This document shows positions 8,178 to 18,870 of a DNA stretch of 64,000 bases, piece by piece. Origin of the DNA: Methanobrevibacter arboriphilus. GTDB taxonomy: Archaea > Methanobacteriota > Methanobacteria > Methanobacteriales > Methanobacteriaceae. Under the pieces are notes generated by a model. The model was not told the DNA's origin. It made no database searches and was given only the letters and a program-made list of their open reading frames with translations. The translations under genes and the position numbers were made by a program. The number at the start of each line of letters is the position of its first letter. Within the stretch, counting starts at the first letter, position 1. Location: positions 1,689,001 to 1,753,000 of the forward strand of contig NZ_AP019779.1 in NCBI RefSeq assembly GCF_019669925.1, given 5' to 3'.

Positions 8178-10082
8178 ATGACTTCAGAGATTCTTGAAGA
8201 AATCAAAAAAACAATCGTACAAAGACTTCCTGAAAGAGTGCAAGTAGCTAAAGTTGAATTTGAAGGTCCAGAAGTTGTTATTTATACAAAAAATCCAGAA
8301 ATAATAACTGAAAATGGAGATTTGATTAGAAATTTAGCTAAAGACCTAAGAAAGAGAATCATAATCAGATCTGATAAATCAGTACTTTTAGATCCTGAAA
8401 AAACAATTGACAAAATACATGAAATTGTACCAGAAGAAGCAAAAATTACAAATATATATTTTGATGAAGTAACTGGTGAAGTTGTCATTGAAGCTAAAAA
8501 ACCAGGGCTTGTTATTGGGAAATATGGAGTAACTTCTAGAGAAGTTGTTAAAAATACTGGTTGGGCTCCTAAAATATTAAGAACTCCTCCAATATCTTCT
8601 GAAATTATTGAAAGAGTTAGAAATACTCTTAAACACAATAGTAAAGAAAGAAAAAAGATATTACAAGATCTTGGTACTAGAATACATCAAGGTTCAAAAT
8701 ATGAAAATGAATGGGCAAGATTAACTTCCATGGGAGGATTTAGAGAAGTTGGTCGTTCATGCATGTTACTTCAAACACCAAATAGTCGTGTTCTTCTTGA
8801 TTGTGGAGTTAATGTTGCTGGAGATGAAAAAAGCGCATATCCATTCCTTAATGTTCCAGAATTTTCCTTATCTGATCTTGATGCAGTAGTAATTTCACAT
8901 GCTCACTTGGACCATACTGGATTTTTACCTTATCTTTATCATTATGGTTATGAAGGTCCTATTTATTGTACTGCTCCAACTAGGGACTTGATGACACTAC
9001 TTCAACTTGATCATATTGATATTGCTCATAGAGAAGATGATCCTCTTCCATTTAATATTAAACATGTTCAAAAAAGTATTAAACATACAATAACTCTTGA
9101 TTATGGTGAAGTAACTGATATTTCTCCTGATATTCGTCTTACTCTCCATAATGCGGGACATATTCTTGGTTCTGCAATGTCTCATATGCATATTGGTGAT
9201 GGTCAACATAATATGGTTTATACTGGGGACTTTAAATATGAAAGAAGTAGACTTTTAGAACCTGCTACAGCTAGATTCCCAAGAGTTGAAACTGTTGTTA
9301 TGGAAAGTACATATGGTGGTCATGAGGATGTTCAACCTTCAAGAAATAATGCTGAAAAACAGATGATGAAAACTATCTATAAAACTCTTAAGCGTGGAGG
9401 AAAAGTTTTAATTCCTGTTTTTGCTGTTGGAAGAGCTCAAGAATTAATGATTGTTTTAGAAGAGTATATGCGTCATGGTATGATAGAAGAAGTTCCAATT
9501 TATATTGATGGTATGATTTGGGAAGCTACAGCTATTCATACTGCAAGGCCAGAATACTTAAGCAAAGATCTTAGGGATCAAATATTCCATATGGGTAGGA
9601 ATCCGTTTATTTCAGAATCTTTCCATAAAGTTCAAAATGTTAATGAAAGGAAAGATATTGTGGAAGGTGAGCCTTGTATTATTCTTTCAACTTCTGGTAT
9701 GTTGACTGGTGGTAATTCTGTTGAATACTTTAAATGGTTGAGTGAAGATGAAAAAAGCACCCTTATATTTGTTGGATATCAATCTGAAGGTTCTCTTGGT
9801 AGAAGAATACAGAAAGGATGGAAAGAAATTCCTCTAAAAGAAGAAGGTAAGACTAAGCTTTATAATGTTAAAATGGAGATTAAAACTATTGAAGGTTTCA
9901 GTGGTCATTCTAATAGGCGCCAATTAATGGAATATGTAAAGAAACTTTCTCCACGACCAGAAAAAGTTATAATGTGTCATGGTGATGCATATAAAACATT
10001 GGATCTAGCTTCAAGTGTTCATAGAAGTTATAAAATTGAAACTAAGACACCGCTTAATTTAGAATCTACTAGAATTCAATAA
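8178..10082 (+). CDS. fttA: Archaeal CPSF-like ribonuclease, transcription termination factor
   Basis: Archaeal CPSF1 (aCPSF1/FttA), a metallo-beta-lactamase/beta-CASP nuclease that cleaves nascent RNA and terminates RNA polymerase. The N-terminal 150 residues form two KH-type RNA-binding modules (for example [20 protein letters not shown]). The lactamase core has the zinc motif [13 protein letters not shown] (about residue 241) and [10 protein letters not shown]; the beta-CASP part has [20 protein letters not shown] and [11 protein letters not shown], with a late [11 protein letters not shown]. Length, 634 aa, matches the family. The start is supported by GTGAT 4 nt upstream. It is flanked by long gaps and is probably monocistronic. 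T-rich tracts after many genes here fit this factor's known preference for U-rich RNA. Confidence 0.95.
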   Translation: MTSEILEEIKKTIVQRLPERVQVAKVEFEGPEVVIYTKNPEIITENGDLIRNLAKDLRKRIIIRSDKSVLLDPEKTIDKIHEIVPEEAKITNIYFDEVTGEVVIEAKKPGLVIGKYGVTSREVVKNTGWAPKILRTPPISSEIIERVRNTLKHNSKERKKILQDLGTRIHQGSKYENEWARLTSMGGFREVGRSCMLLQTPNSRVLLDCGVNVAGDEKSAYPFLNVPEFSLSDLDAVVISHAHLDHTGFLPYLYHYGYEGPIYCTAPTRDLMTLLQLDHIDIAHREDDPLPFNIKHVQKSIKHTITLDYGEVTDISPDIRLTLHNAGHILGSAMSHMHIGDGQHNMVYTGDFKYERSRLLEPATARFPRVETVVMESTYGGHEDVQPSRNNAEKQMMKTIYKTLKRGGKVLIPVFAVGRAQELMIVLEEYMRHGMIEEVPIYIDGMIWEATAIHTARPEYLSKDLRDQIFHMGRNPFISESFHKVQNVNERKDIVEGEPCIILSTSGMLTGGNSVEYFKWLSEDEKSTLIFVGYQSEGSLGRRIQKGWKEIPLKEEGKTKLYNVKMEIKTIEGFSGHSNRRQLMEYVKKLSPRPEKVIMCHGDAYKTLDLASSVHRSYKIETKTPLNLESTRIQ

Positions 10083-10485
10083 ATGACTCTAATATAATAG
10101 TTTTTTAATATAATAATTATAAATAATATGAAATCAATAAATATTCATTGTATAAGAATATTAGTATAATGGATTTTCATACAAACTTTATAATAAATTT
10201 TATTGCAAAATGTTAATCTATATTTAATTTTTTAAATCATTATAATATAGTATTAGGTTGATATAAAGGTTTTAAGTTGATATAAAGTTAATTATTATAT
10301 TAAAATTGAATTATTATATATTTAAGTCTATATATTAAGTTTAGGTTAGTTAAATTAGATATAATTAAATTTAGAAATTATTAAGTCTAGATATAATTAA
10401 GTTTTAGATATCGTTAAAGATAGATATAGTTGAGTTTTTTATATAATATTTTAATCATTAATTTGTTTTAGAAAATGGTGAGTAA
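10083..10485. other. AT-rich gap with degenerate repeats before purM
   Basis: 403 nt with no gene. The part 10320-10440 holds several imperfect copies of TTAGATATAATTAA / TTAAGTCTA-like words. The purM ribosome-binding site GGTGAG is at 10477-10482. Confidence 0.5.
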
Positions 10486-11511
10486 ATGGTTACCTATTCC
10501 GATTCTGGAGTTGACATAGATCTTGAAGAAGTTACAGTTGCCAAATTGGCAGAAAAATTAAAACCAACCTTAAAATATAGGGATATTATAACTGAAAGTG
10601 GGCATTTTGCAGCTTTAGTTAAAATTGGCAATCGTGGAATTGCAATGAGTACTGATGGTGTTGGTAGTAAAATATTAGTGGCTAAGATGATGGAAAAATA
10701 TGATACTATTGGTATTGATTGTATTGCGATGGTTGTAAACGATATACTATGCGTAGGTGCAGAACCAATAGCTTTAGTTGATTATTTAGCTGTTGAAGAG
10801 CCTAATCCTGAAATCGCTGAAAAAATTGCTGAGGGCCTTGCTTATGGTGCAAAACTTTCAAGAATAGCTATAATTGGTGGAGAAACAGCTTCACTTCCAG
10901 AAGTAGTGAATGATTTTGATCTTGCTGGAACTGGAATTGGTTTTGTTGACCTTGATAAAATTATAACTGGTGCAAATATTTCTGATGGAGATATTCTTAT
11001 TGGTATTAGAAGTAGTGGTATTCATAGTAATGGTTTGAGTTTAGCTAGAAAAACTCTTCTTGAAAATAATAAATTTGATATTAATGATCCCTTACCAAAT
11101 GATCAAAATACTACTATTGGAGAAGAATTGTTACGTCCAACAGAATTATATGTTAAACCAATTGTTGATTTACTTGAAAATAATCTAAATATAAAAGGTT
11201 TAGCTCATATAACTGGTGGTGGATTTAATAATCTTAAAAGACTAAATAAAAATGTTGGTTTTGACATAAATAGCCTTCCTGAACCTCAAGAAATTTTTAA
11301 ATTAATATATGATCAGGGAGTATCTTTAGAAGAAATGTATAAAGTATTCAATATGGGTATTGGTTTTGTTGTAATTGTTTCTGAGGAAGATGCAGATGAA
11401 GCATTAGATAATTTAAAAAACAATTGTGAAGCATATAAAATAGGTAAAGTAACATCAGATTCCAATAAAGTCAAAATTACAACTTTTAAATCTAATGAAA
11501 TTGAATATTAA
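10486..11511 (+). CDS. purM: Phosphoribosylformylglycinamidine cyclo-ligase
   Basis: AIR synthetase: closes the imidazole ring of FGAM with ATP in purine synthesis. The N-terminus has [11 protein letters not shown], followed by [16 protein letters not shown] and the conserved segment [20 protein letters not shown]. Further family segments are [43 protein letters not shown] and [16 protein letters not shown]. Length, 341 aa, is normal. It starts at ATG 10486 behind GGTGAG. No other pur gene is adjacent. Confidence 0.96.
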   Translation: MVTYSDSGVDIDLEEVTVAKLAEKLKPTLKYRDIITESGHFAALVKIGNRGIAMSTDGVGSKILVAKMMEKYDTIGIDCIAMVVNDILCVGAEPIALVDYLAVEEPNPEIAEKIAEGLAYGAKLSRIAIIGGETASLPEVVNDFDLAGTGIGFVDLDKIITGANISDGDILIGIRSSGIHSNGLSLARKTLLENNKFDINDPLPNDQNTTIGEELLRPTELYVKPIVDLLENNLNIKGLAHITGGGFNNLKRLNKNVGFDINSLPEPQEIFKLIYDQGVSLEEMYKVFNMGIGFVVIVSEEDADEALDNLKNNCEAYKIGKVTSDSNKVKITTFKSNEIEY

Positions 11512-11862
11512 AATTAGTTAATTGAGATAAATTGGCTTGAAAATGCTAATTAATAATTTGATTTTAGATATATTATTTAAAATAAATTAGTTTTAAATAT
11601 ATTGAAAATTGAATATATAAATTATTCATTTTAGCTATTTTATTAATATAACTATTTTAAATATTATTATTTATGATAAGTATTATTTATTAATTATAAA
11701 TGCTTTTACTAAAATTAACATTTATTAATTATAATAAGTATGTAGTAAATATATTAAAATAATAAGTATATTAATAATAATAACGATTATTTATGAGAAA
11801 TATTATTATAAGAAGGAATATTATTTATAAGATAAAAAATTTAAAATATTTAGGGTGTTTTA
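11512..11862. other. AT-rich gap between purM and comC
   Basis: 351 nt almost entirely of A and T with overlapping words such as ATTATTTA and TTATTAAT. It has no coding potential. The promoter of the comC-comD-comE group presumably lies here. Confidence 0.45.
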
Positions 11863-12891
11863 ATGATATTAACAGCGGAAAAAGAAAAATCACTTTTAAT
11901 AGCAATATTAACTAAATTAGGTTTGAATAAAGAAGATGCTGAAATTGTAGCCGATGCTACTTTGGATGCTGATTTAAAAGGATTTACTTCTCATGGAATT
12001 GGAAGATTCCCTCAATACATTCATGGTATTGAGAATGGTAATATTAAAACTGATGGAGATCTCAAAATTGAAAGAGAAACCGATGCTATGGCTCTTGTAA
12101 ATGGTAATGGTCTTTTTGGACAATTAGTTGCTTATAAATCTATGATGTTGGCAATTGAAAAAGCTAAAAAAATGGGCATAGCAGCTGTAGGAACACATAA
12201 TTCTAATCATTTTGGAGTTACTGGATATTATTCTGATTTAGCTATAAGAAATGATGTTATAGGTATTGTTACTGCTAATACTGAACCAGCTATTGCTCCT
12301 TTAGGAGCAAATAAACCTATGATTGGAACTAACCCCATTGCTATAGGAATTCCTTCTAAAGATACATACATTGCTGTTGATATGGCTACTTCTGCTTCAG
12401 CTAGAGGGAAATTATTAGAATCTCTAAGAAAAGGCGAAGAGATACCTGAAGGTGTTGCTTTAGATAGTGAAGGTAAGCCTACAACAGACCCTGCTGAAGC
12501 TTTGAAAGGATCTATATTGCCATTCGGTGCACATAAAGGGTATGCTTTAGCTTTTATGATTGAATTAATGACCGGAACTTTGGTTAATGCTTCTGTTGGA
12601 ACTGGAGTTAAAGGAACAGCTAATCATACACAAAAATGTACTAAGGGTGACCTTTTCATAGCTATTGATCCTTCTAAATTTGTTGATCTTGATGAATTTA
12701 AAGAAAAAAATGAAAAGTTTGTTACTGAAGTTCGTGAAACTGGAAATACTTTTATTCCTGGTGATCTTGAAGTGAAAAATATTGCTGAGAATGAAAAATC
12801 GGGGTTAGCTGTGGATAAAAAACTATATGATAATTTAAAGGAAATTTGTAATGGTTTAGATATCGATATTAATGAATATATCTCTGAATAA
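11863..12891 (+). CDS. comC: L-sulfolactate dehydrogenase (malate/lactate dehydrogenase type 2 family)
   Basis: A member of the Ldh2/YlbC-type dehydrogenase family, which is unrelated to Rossmann-fold MDH. Family segments are [20 protein letters not shown], the catalytic [16 protein letters not shown] (about residues 108-123) and [20 protein letters not shown]. It also has [20 protein letters not shown] and [20 protein letters not shown]. In methanogens such enzymes oxidise (2R)-sulfolactate to sulfopyruvate for coenzyme M, or act as malate dehydrogenases. The two sulfopyruvate decarboxylase genes directly downstream make the coenzyme M role more likely. 342 aa; ATG start behind GGGTG. Confidence 0.88.
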   Translation: MILTAEKEKSLLIAILTKLGLNKEDAEIVADATLDADLKGFTSHGIGRFPQYIHGIENGNIKTDGDLKIERETDAMALVNGNGLFGQLVAYKSMMLAIEKAKKMGIAAVGTHNSNHFGVTGYYSDLAIRNDVIGIVTANTEPAIAPLGANKPMIGTNPIAIGIPSKDTYIAVDMATSASARGKLLESLRKGEEIPEGVALDSEGKPTTDPAEALKGSILPFGAHKGYALAFMIELMTGTLVNASVGTGVKGTANHTQKCTKGDLFIAIDPSKFVDLDEFKEKNEKFVTEVRETGNTFIPGDLEVKNIAENEKSGLAVDKKLYDNLKEICNGLDIDINEYISE

Positions 12892-13146
12892 TCAGGAATA
12901 TTAAATTATAAGTTTTTTAGTTATAAGTTTTTTAATGGTTATTAAATTTAATGATTATCTTTATAATTATTCTTATTAATTATTGGTATTATTAAACTAA
13001 CTTATTTCTTATTTAAATTATTTTAAAATATATTACTTAATATTTAAATTATTTTAAACTTAAATTATTTTAAACCTAAATTGTTATTTATATTTAATAA
13101 TATAAATTTAAATTATTCATATTTTTTTATAAATGAGGTTTTTTAA

Positions 13147-13638
13147 TTGGATAGTAGTGAAGCAGTTTATCAAGGATTGAAATCAGCTGGAATTAATTTT
13201 ATTGTTAGTGTTCCTTGTGTAAATCTTGGAAAAATACTCGAAATAATTGATGAAGATGAAGATATCATTCATGTTCCAGTTACAAGAGAAGAGGAAGGGC
13301 TTGGAGTATGTGCTGGAGCTTATTTCGGAGGTAAAAAAACTGCTATTTTAATGCAGAACTCTGGTCTTGGCAACTGTGTAAATGCTTTAGGATCTCTTTA
13401 CCAGCTATATTCTTTGCCAATTGTAATGATAATGAGTCATAGGGGAACTGAAGGAGAACCAATAGTGGGTCAAGTCCCAATGGGTAAAGCAACTCCAAAA
13501 GTATTAGATGCAATGGAATTAGAACATTTTAATCCTAAAAATCCCATCGATTCAAAAGATATTATATCTAAATCCTGGGATTTGTCTGTTGATGAAGGAT
13601 CTCCTATTTCAATATTATTAGATATAAACTACTGGTGA
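13147..13638 (+). CDS. comD: Sulfopyruvate decarboxylase, alpha subunit
   Basis: Supplies the N-terminal (pyrimidine-binding) half of the thiamine-diphosphate enzyme that turns sulfopyruvate into sulfoacetaldehyde for coenzyme M. It has [33 protein letters not shown] (with the TPP-activating Glu), [20 protein letters not shown] and [20 protein letters not shown]. 163 aa, the usual length. The start codon is TTG 13147, 7 nt after GAGGT (13135-13139). It is followed 48 nt later by comE, which encodes the other half. Confidence 0.93.
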   Translation: MDSSEAVYQGLKSAGINFIVSVPCVNLGKILEIIDEDEDIIHVPVTREEEGLGVCAGAYFGGKKTAILMQNSGLGNCVNALGSLYQLYSLPIVMIMSHRGTEGEPIVGQVPMGKATPKVLDAMELEHFNPKNPIDSKDIISKSWDLSVDEGSPISILLDINYW

Positions 13639-13686
13639 TTTTTAAACAAATTACAAATATTAAATAAATTTTAAGGATTCAATATT

Positions 13687-14280
13687 ATGAAACGTTTTGA
13701 TGCAATATTAGATATAATGCAATATGTTGATGATGAGATTATTGTATGTAATATTGGATTTCCTTCTAGAGAGCTTTTTGAAATTAAAGATAGATCCAAG
13801 AATTTTTACATGTTAGGATCAATGGGGCTTGCTTCTTCTATTGGTCTAGGATTGGCTATTGCTAATGATAATTCTATTACCAATGCAAATGATTTTAAAA
13901 AAAATAAAGAAAAAATAATTGTTTTTGATGGTGATGGCTCTGTTTTAATGAACATGGGATCATTAGTCACAATTTACAATCAAAATCCAAAAAATCTCAT
14001 CCTCGTTGTTTTTGATAATGGATGTTATGGTTCTACTGGTAATCAATGTACTTATGCACAAAATATTGATCTTTTAGAAGTAGCTAAAAGTATTGGCTTT
14101 AAAAATTGTCATGATTATAATGATATTGATTTTGAGGATATTTTACTTGATGAATGTGAAGGCCCTGTTTTCATCCACTATAAGATTCTTCCAGGAAATG
14201 CTGATTCTCCAATTATAGATTTTAGTCCTGAAGAAATTAAAACTAGGTTTATGGATTCATTAAATACCAGCAACCATTAA
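13687..14280 (+). CDS. comE: Sulfopyruvate decarboxylase, beta subunit
   Basis: Diphosphate-binding half of the two-subunit sulfopyruvate decarboxylase. The TPP/Mg signature runs from [15 protein letters not shown] (about residues 80-94) to [14 protein letters not shown] (about 107-120). The N-terminal [13 protein letters not shown] and [18 protein letters not shown] are typical of this domain. 197 aa. It starts at ATG 13687 behind AAGGA. It forms the coenzyme M gene group comC-comD-comE; comB lies 23 kb away on the other strand. Confidence 0.93.
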   Translation: MKRFDAILDIMQYVDDEIIVCNIGFPSRELFEIKDRSKNFYMLGSMGLASSIGLGLAIANDNSITNANDFKKNKEKIIVFDGDGSVLMNMGSLVTIYNQNPKNLILVVFDNGCYGSTGNQCTYAQNIDLLEVAKSIGFKNCHDYNDIDFEDILLDECEGPVFIHYKILPGNADSPIIDFSPEEIKTRFMDSLNTSNH

Positions 14281-14603
14281 TACTTTATAAATTTTATATT
14301 TATAAACCTTTAATTTTTAATATTTCACTGTTATTACAACTATTATGATTTTTAATAGAAATTAAAATAATATTAACTAATAACATTAATTAATATTATT
14401 AACTAATAATATTAATAATAATTTAACTAAAAACTTAATTTTAACTTAAATAATAATATTAACTAATAATCCAAATAATAATTAGATAATATTGAATTTA
14501 TAAATTGATTAATAATTTAATTAATAATTTAGCTAATAATATTAATTTCATTTAATAAATTAAAATATTACTCAATAATGTTAATTTATTAAAAATATTG
14601 TTT
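14281..14603. repeat. Convergent gap filled with AT micro-repeats
   Basis: 323 nt between convergent comE and the transporter gene. It is made of many copies of TAATAATATTAACTAATAA-like words (about 14365-14560). No distinct terminator hairpin is seen, but the T-rich stretches on both strands could end transcription. Confidence 0.55.
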
Positions 14604-15929
14604 TTATGAATTTAATTCTTTTTCTATTTCTTCTAAAGACTTATTTTTTGTTTCAGGAATATAAAGTTTAACAAATATTAGTGCTAATAAGCTAAAGACT
14701 GCAAAAATTCCAAATAACACAGACCCTCCTAAATTATTTATAATATATGGAGAAAATTGAACTACTAAAAACGCAGATAACCAATTTATTGCAGCTGCAA
14801 ATGACATACCTATTCCTCGGAAGTTATTTGAAAATATTTCTGAATTAATAACTCCAAGAATAGGTGCAAACGAGGATGCATAGAATATAACATACATTAA
14901 AATAGCTATTAGTATTAAAATATTGCTTTGACTAAAACTAAAAGCATAAGTAAGATATAATAATGTTATTGTCATCCCTATTGCTCCGTAAATAAGCAAT
15001 ATTTTACGACCTTTCTTATCAATTAACCAAAGTGCAATAATAGTAGCTGAAAAATTCACAAAACCTATTAAAATTGATTGTAATAATGCATTTTGGGATT
15101 GAATTCCTATATTTTCAAATATCATTGGAGCATAAGTTATAACAGCATTTATCCCTACAACTTGCTGAAAAATAGCTAAAAGTAGTCCTATTAATATTAT
15201 CTTCCTAATATTCCCTTTTAAGAAATATTTAAACGATATTTTATTTTTTATAGATAAAGATTCTTCTATGTTATTTATATATTTTTTAGCTAACTTCTTC
15301 CCTTCTATTTTTTCAAAAACATTTTTTGCTTCTGATTTTTTGTTATTAATTACTAACCATCGTGGACTTTCAGGAAGATAAATGGTTGAAAGTACCATAT
15401 ATATGATGCTGAAAATAAATGGAACTAATAACATATATCTCCAAGAATTGGTTATATCTATTAAAAAATAGTCAAAAATATAAGCTAAAAGAATACCAAT
15501 AACAATGGCAAACTGGCTTAGAGAAACGAGTTTTCCTCTAATTTTTGGAGGGGATATCTCTGAAATATATAAAGGTCCTAAAAATGAAATTGTTCCAACA
15601 GCTATTCCTCCAATAAAACGATAAAATATTAATGACAAGGGGGAAGTAGATAATGCACTACCTATTGAAGAAATAGTGAACAGTACTGAAGTTAAAATTA
15701 ATGTTTTTTTTCTGCCATATTTTTCTGATGAATAGCCCAATATCATGGATCCTATAATACATCCAATAGTAAGCGAACTTACTACTATTCCTATTCCATT
15801 ATCATCTAAATTAAAAATATTCTGAATTTGACTAACTGCTCCTGAAATTCCTGCGATATTTAAACCACAGACTATTCCTCCAGTCATTACAATAGAGATT
15901 ATCCAATATAAATGTTTATAATTTGTCAT
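14604..15929 (-). CDS. MFS transporter, sugar porter family
   Basis: A 12-helix major facilitator of the sugar porter type (441 aa). Signatures are GYSSEKYGRKKTLILTS (loop 2-3), RFIGGIAVGTISFLGPLYIS, EISPPKIRGKL, PESPRWLV (after helix 6), QQVVGINAVITYAP (helix 7), IDKKGRKILL and PETKNKSLEEIEKEL (after helix 12). These are diagnostic of H+-coupled monosaccharide or polyol uptake carriers; the substrate cannot be read. Sugar carriers are unusual in a hydrogenotrophic methanogen, and no sugar-metabolism gene lies beside it. Base composition is as AT-rich as its neighbours. No clear ribosome-binding site precedes the ATG. It is divergent from npdG. Confidence 0.9.
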   Translation of the reverse strand: MTNYKHLYWIISIVMTGGIVCGLNIAGISGAVSQIQNIFNLDDNGIGIVVSSLTIGCIIGSMILGYSSEKYGRKKTLILTSVLFTISSIGSALSTSPLSLIFYRFIGGIAVGTISFLGPLYISEISPPKIRGKLVSLSQFAIVIGILLAYIFDYFLIDITNSWRYMLLVPFIFSIIYMVLSTIYLPESPRWLVINNKKSEAKNVFEKIEGKKLAKKYINNIEESLSIKNKISFKYFLKGNIRKIILIGLLLAIFQQVVGINAVITYAPMIFENIGIQSQNALLQSILIGFVNFSATIIALWLIDKKGRKILLIYGAIGMTITLLYLTYAFSFSQSNILILIAILMYVIFYASSFAPILGVINSEIFSNNFRGIGMSFAAAINWLSAFLVVQFSPYIINNLGGSVLFGIFAVFSLLALIFVKLYIPETKNKSLEEIEKELNS

Positions 15930-16567
15930 GGAACTGATAGATACTATTTTAATTAAAGAATATTTTATGCAACATATTCTAATTACTTGTTATTAATTAA
16001 ATTATTTTTATAATTAAATATAACTTTTTAATTCATATAAATTATATCTTTTAAAATTTTAGTAATAAGTTCATATAAAATTTACAATGAATAATAAGTA
16101 GTATAATATACTTTTGGAAAAATTAAATATGTTAATATTATTAGGTGAGTTAAAATTTTTTTATTTTTTATATAATTATTTAATTTTAATTTAAAGAAAA
16201 TAAAAAGCATTTTTTCAGCTGTTTATGTATATTAATATAAGATATCATTGTTTTTGTTTTATTTTTCTTTAGTTTCTGATTTTTTATTCTTTTAATTATA
16301 TTTGGCTTGTTTTAGATAGTAATATTTTTATAATAGTTTTTTATTCTTTGTCTTGTTTCATTTGGTATTTTACATAATTCTACTTTTATGTAGACTTTAG
16401 AATGGATTTAATATATTAGTTATATTCAATAATTTATTATTTTTTTCTGAAATATTATTACAGAGAGAGTAAACGGAATGTTTAAATATTATAAAAACAA
16501 AAATCTCTTTAAACAATGGTTTTTTACTATTGGTTTATTAATAAAAAAAATATAAGGAGAAAAAACT
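15930..16567. other. Divergent intergenic region between the transporter and npdG
   Basis: 638 nt. No gene is seen. A TATA-like TTTAAATATTATAAAA (about 16480-16495) precedes npdG by 70-90 nt. The stretch 16200-16380 is T-rich and may be a remnant, but nothing recognisable is encoded. Confidence 0.45.
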
Positions 16568-17248
16568 ATGAAAATTGCAATTCTTGGTGGTACTGGTGAT
16601 CAAGGTTTAGGCATTGCCATTCGTTTTGTTCAAGCGGGTGAAAATGTGATTATTGGTTCCCGTAAAGCTGAAAAAGCTGAAAAAGCTGTAGAAGAAATTA
16701 AAGAATTACTTAAAGAAAAAAATTTAGATAATATTGAAGGATTATCTAATGAAGATGCTGCAAAAAAAGGTGATATATTAATATTGACTGTACCAATAAC
16801 CGCTCAAAAACCAACATTAGAATCTGTAAAGGAATTTGTAAATGGAAAAATATTTGTTGATGCTACTGTTCCTTTACAGTCTAATCTTGGTGGTACACCT
16901 ATGACTTATTTTATTCCTTGGGAAGGATCTGCTGCTGAGGAAACAGAAGCTATTTTAAAAGGAAATGGAGCAAAAATAGTATCAGCATTTAATAATATAA
17001 GTTCTTCTAGTTTAATGAATTTTAATGAAAAAGTTGATTGTGATTGTCTTATATCTGGTGATGATGCTGATTCTAAAAAAATCGTGAGTGAATTAATTGA
17101 AAAAATCCCTGGAATTGAATGTATTGATGCAGGACCTTTAGAGCAAGCAAGAACAGTTGAAAGAATAACATCTCTTTTGATCGGGTTAAATATAAGATAT
17201 AAAACACATTATGGTGGATTAAGAATAACTGGATTAAAACAAAAATAA
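16568..17248 (+). CDS. npdG: F420-dependent NADP oxidoreductase
   Basis: Transfers hydride between NADPH and coenzyme F420 (Fno). The N-terminus is a Rossmann NADP-binding fold, MKIAILGGTGDQGLGIAIRF, followed by IGSRKAEKAEKAVEE, where Ser-Arg explains the 2'-phosphate preference. Further family segments are ILTVPITAQKPTLESVK, FVDATVPLQ and VSAFNNISSSSLMNF. 226 aa, usual length. AAGGAG lies 9 nt before the ATG. It sits 154 nt upstream of an NADP-type alcohol dehydrogenase on the same strand. Together they form an alcohol to NADPH to F420H2 route. Confidence 0.94.
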   Translation: MKIAILGGTGDQGLGIAIRFVQAGENVIIGSRKAEKAEKAVEEIKELLKEKNLDNIEGLSNEDAAKKGDILILTVPITAQKPTLESVKEFVNGKIFVDATVPLQSNLGGTPMTYFIPWEGSAAEETEAILKGNGAKIVSAFNNISSSSLMNFNEKVDCDCLISGDDADSKKIVSELIEKIPGIECIDAGPLEQARTVERITSLLIGLNIRYKTHYGGLRITGLKQK

Positions 17249-17402
17249 TATTAGTTTAATTTTCATCGCTCAAATGGAAAAATAAATTATTTAACTAATT
17301 AGGATTTGGATAGCTATTATATTTTTAGCTATCTAAAATTAATTAGTTACTAAATTGTTTTTTTTATGATGAATAATTTTAAATAAAAGGAGGAATTATT
17401 TT

Positions 17403-18497
17403 ATGAAAGTAAAAGGATTAGCTATGAAAAAAATTGGTGAAGTAGGATGGGTTGAAAAAGATAAACCTGAAATAGGTAGAAGAGATGCCCTTATAAGACC
17501 TATAGCTGTAGCACCATGTTCATCAGATGTACACACAGTATTTGATGGTACTCTTGGAGATTTACATGATGCTATACTTGGACACGAAGCTGTTGGAATA
17601 GTTGAAGAAGTTGGAGATGAAGTTAGAGACTTTAAACCTGGAGATAGAGTAATTGTACCTGCAATTGTTCCAGATTGGGATTGTGAAGCAATTCAAAACG
17701 GAAACCCACAACATGCTGTTTATGAAACAGGATATTGTCAAAAAATAGACGACGCTCTAGGAGCATATAAATTCACCGCTGTTGTTGATGGTGTTTTTGC
17801 TAACTTATTTAAAGTTACACAAGCCGATATGAATTTAGCTATTTTGCCTGATGAAGTTTCTGTAGAAAATGGTGTTATGATATCTGACATGGTTACAACA
17901 GGATTTCATGGGGTAGAAAACGCAGATATTAAATTTGGAGACACAGTAGTAGTTCTTGGAATTGGCCCAGTAGGTCTAATGGCTGTAGCAGGAGCTAAAT
18001 TAAATGGGGCTGGAAGAATATTTGCCGTTGGAAGTAGACCGAACCTTGTAAAACTAGCTAAAGAATATGGTGCTACAGATATAATCGATTATCACGATGG
18101 AGATACTGTAGAACAAGTAATGGAAAAAACTGATTGTAAAGGTGCTGATGCTGTTATTATTGCTGGAGGTAATGAAAGTATAATGATGGATGCTATTAAT
18201 ATGACTAAAGCTGGTGGAAACATAAGTAATGTTAATTATTTCAGTAAACAAGATACCATACCAATACCATTATTAGGTTGGGGAATGGGAATGAGTCATA
18301 AAACAATTAAAGGGGGATTATGTCCTGGAGGTAGAAATAGGATGGAAAGATTAATTGATATGGTTAAATATGGTAGACTTGATCCATCTAAAATGATTTC
18401 ACACAAATTTAATGGTTTTGATTCAATTGAAGATTCACTCATTCTAATGAAAGACAAACCAAGAGAATTAATAAAGCCAATTGTATATTTAGAATAA
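17403..18497 (+). CDS. adh: NADP-dependent secondary alcohol dehydrogenase (zinc MDR family)
   Basis: Zinc-dependent medium-chain dehydrogenase closely resembling the bacterial isopropanol/secondary alcohol dehydrogenases of Thermoanaerobacter and Clostridium. Catalytic-zinc ligands are Cys39 (VAPCSSDVHTVF), His61 (GHEAVG) and the Asp of ISDMVTTGFHG (about residue 160). The nucleotide fold has VLGIGPVGLMAVAGAKL, then AVGSRPNLV with a later Tyr in IIDYHDG, the residues that confer NADP specificity. It keeps GGLCPGGRNRMERLID and HKFNGFD. 364 aa; AGGAGG precedes the ATG. Next to npdG, it should supply F420H2 from 2-propanol or ethanol. Its similarity to bacterial enzymes suggests old lateral transfer. 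Substrate preference is inferred. Confidence 0.93.
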   Translation: MKVKGLAMKKIGEVGWVEKDKPEIGRRDALIRPIAVAPCSSDVHTVFDGTLGDLHDAILGHEAVGIVEEVGDEVRDFKPGDRVIVPAIVPDWDCEAIQNGNPQHAVYETGYCQKIDDALGAYKFTAVVDGVFANLFKVTQADMNLAILPDEVSVENGVMISDMVTTGFHGVENADIKFGDTVVVLGIGPVGLMAVAGAKLNGAGRIFAVGSRPNLVKLAKEYGATDIIDYHDGDTVEQVMEKTDCKGADAVIIAGGNESIMMDAINMTKAGGNISNVNYFSKQDTIPIPLLGWGMGMSHKTIKGGLCPGGRNRMERLIDMVKYGRLDPSKMISHKFNGFDSIEDSLILMKDKPRELIKPIVYLE

Positions 18498-18511
18498 TAA
18501 GCATTGTCAAT

Positions 18512-18548
18512 ATGTGTAGTCATTTGTTTTTATTTTATGATTACACAT
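18512..18548 (+). terminator. Terminator-like hairpin after adh
   Basis: ATGTGTAGTCAT (18512-18523) pairs with ATGATTACACAT (18537-18548): 12 pairs, one of them G-U, around a T-rich 13-nt loop. It begins 14 nt after the adh stop codon. The downstream sequence is AT-rich but lacks a long T run, so it may instead be a 3' stabilising stem. Confidence 0.55.
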
Positions 18549-18870
18549 TTAATTCATTTTCAAAAGTATTTTATATTATTATGATAAATTGTTATTGATC
18601 TATCTATTGATTATACTTTTTCTTCATATTTTTTGCATAATTTATTTTATTTTTAGGATTTGTAGAAACACTTCTTTTTCATATTTAATAATTCTCTTTG
18701 TGAAATTATAGTATATTACCAAAATTTACTATAGATGATTAATTTTGATTAATACTTAATTTTGAAACGTTCTTCAGATTCGAATTAAAGTATTTTTAGA
18801 AATTTTTACAAAAAAATGTGAAAATAAGTATTAGTTACAATTTTTAAGTAGTACACCATAATTTGTTAAT

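Noticed and set aside
18770-18800. TTCGAA-containing stretch as a tRNA T-loop
   Set aside because: No acceptor, D or anticodon stem can be built around it.
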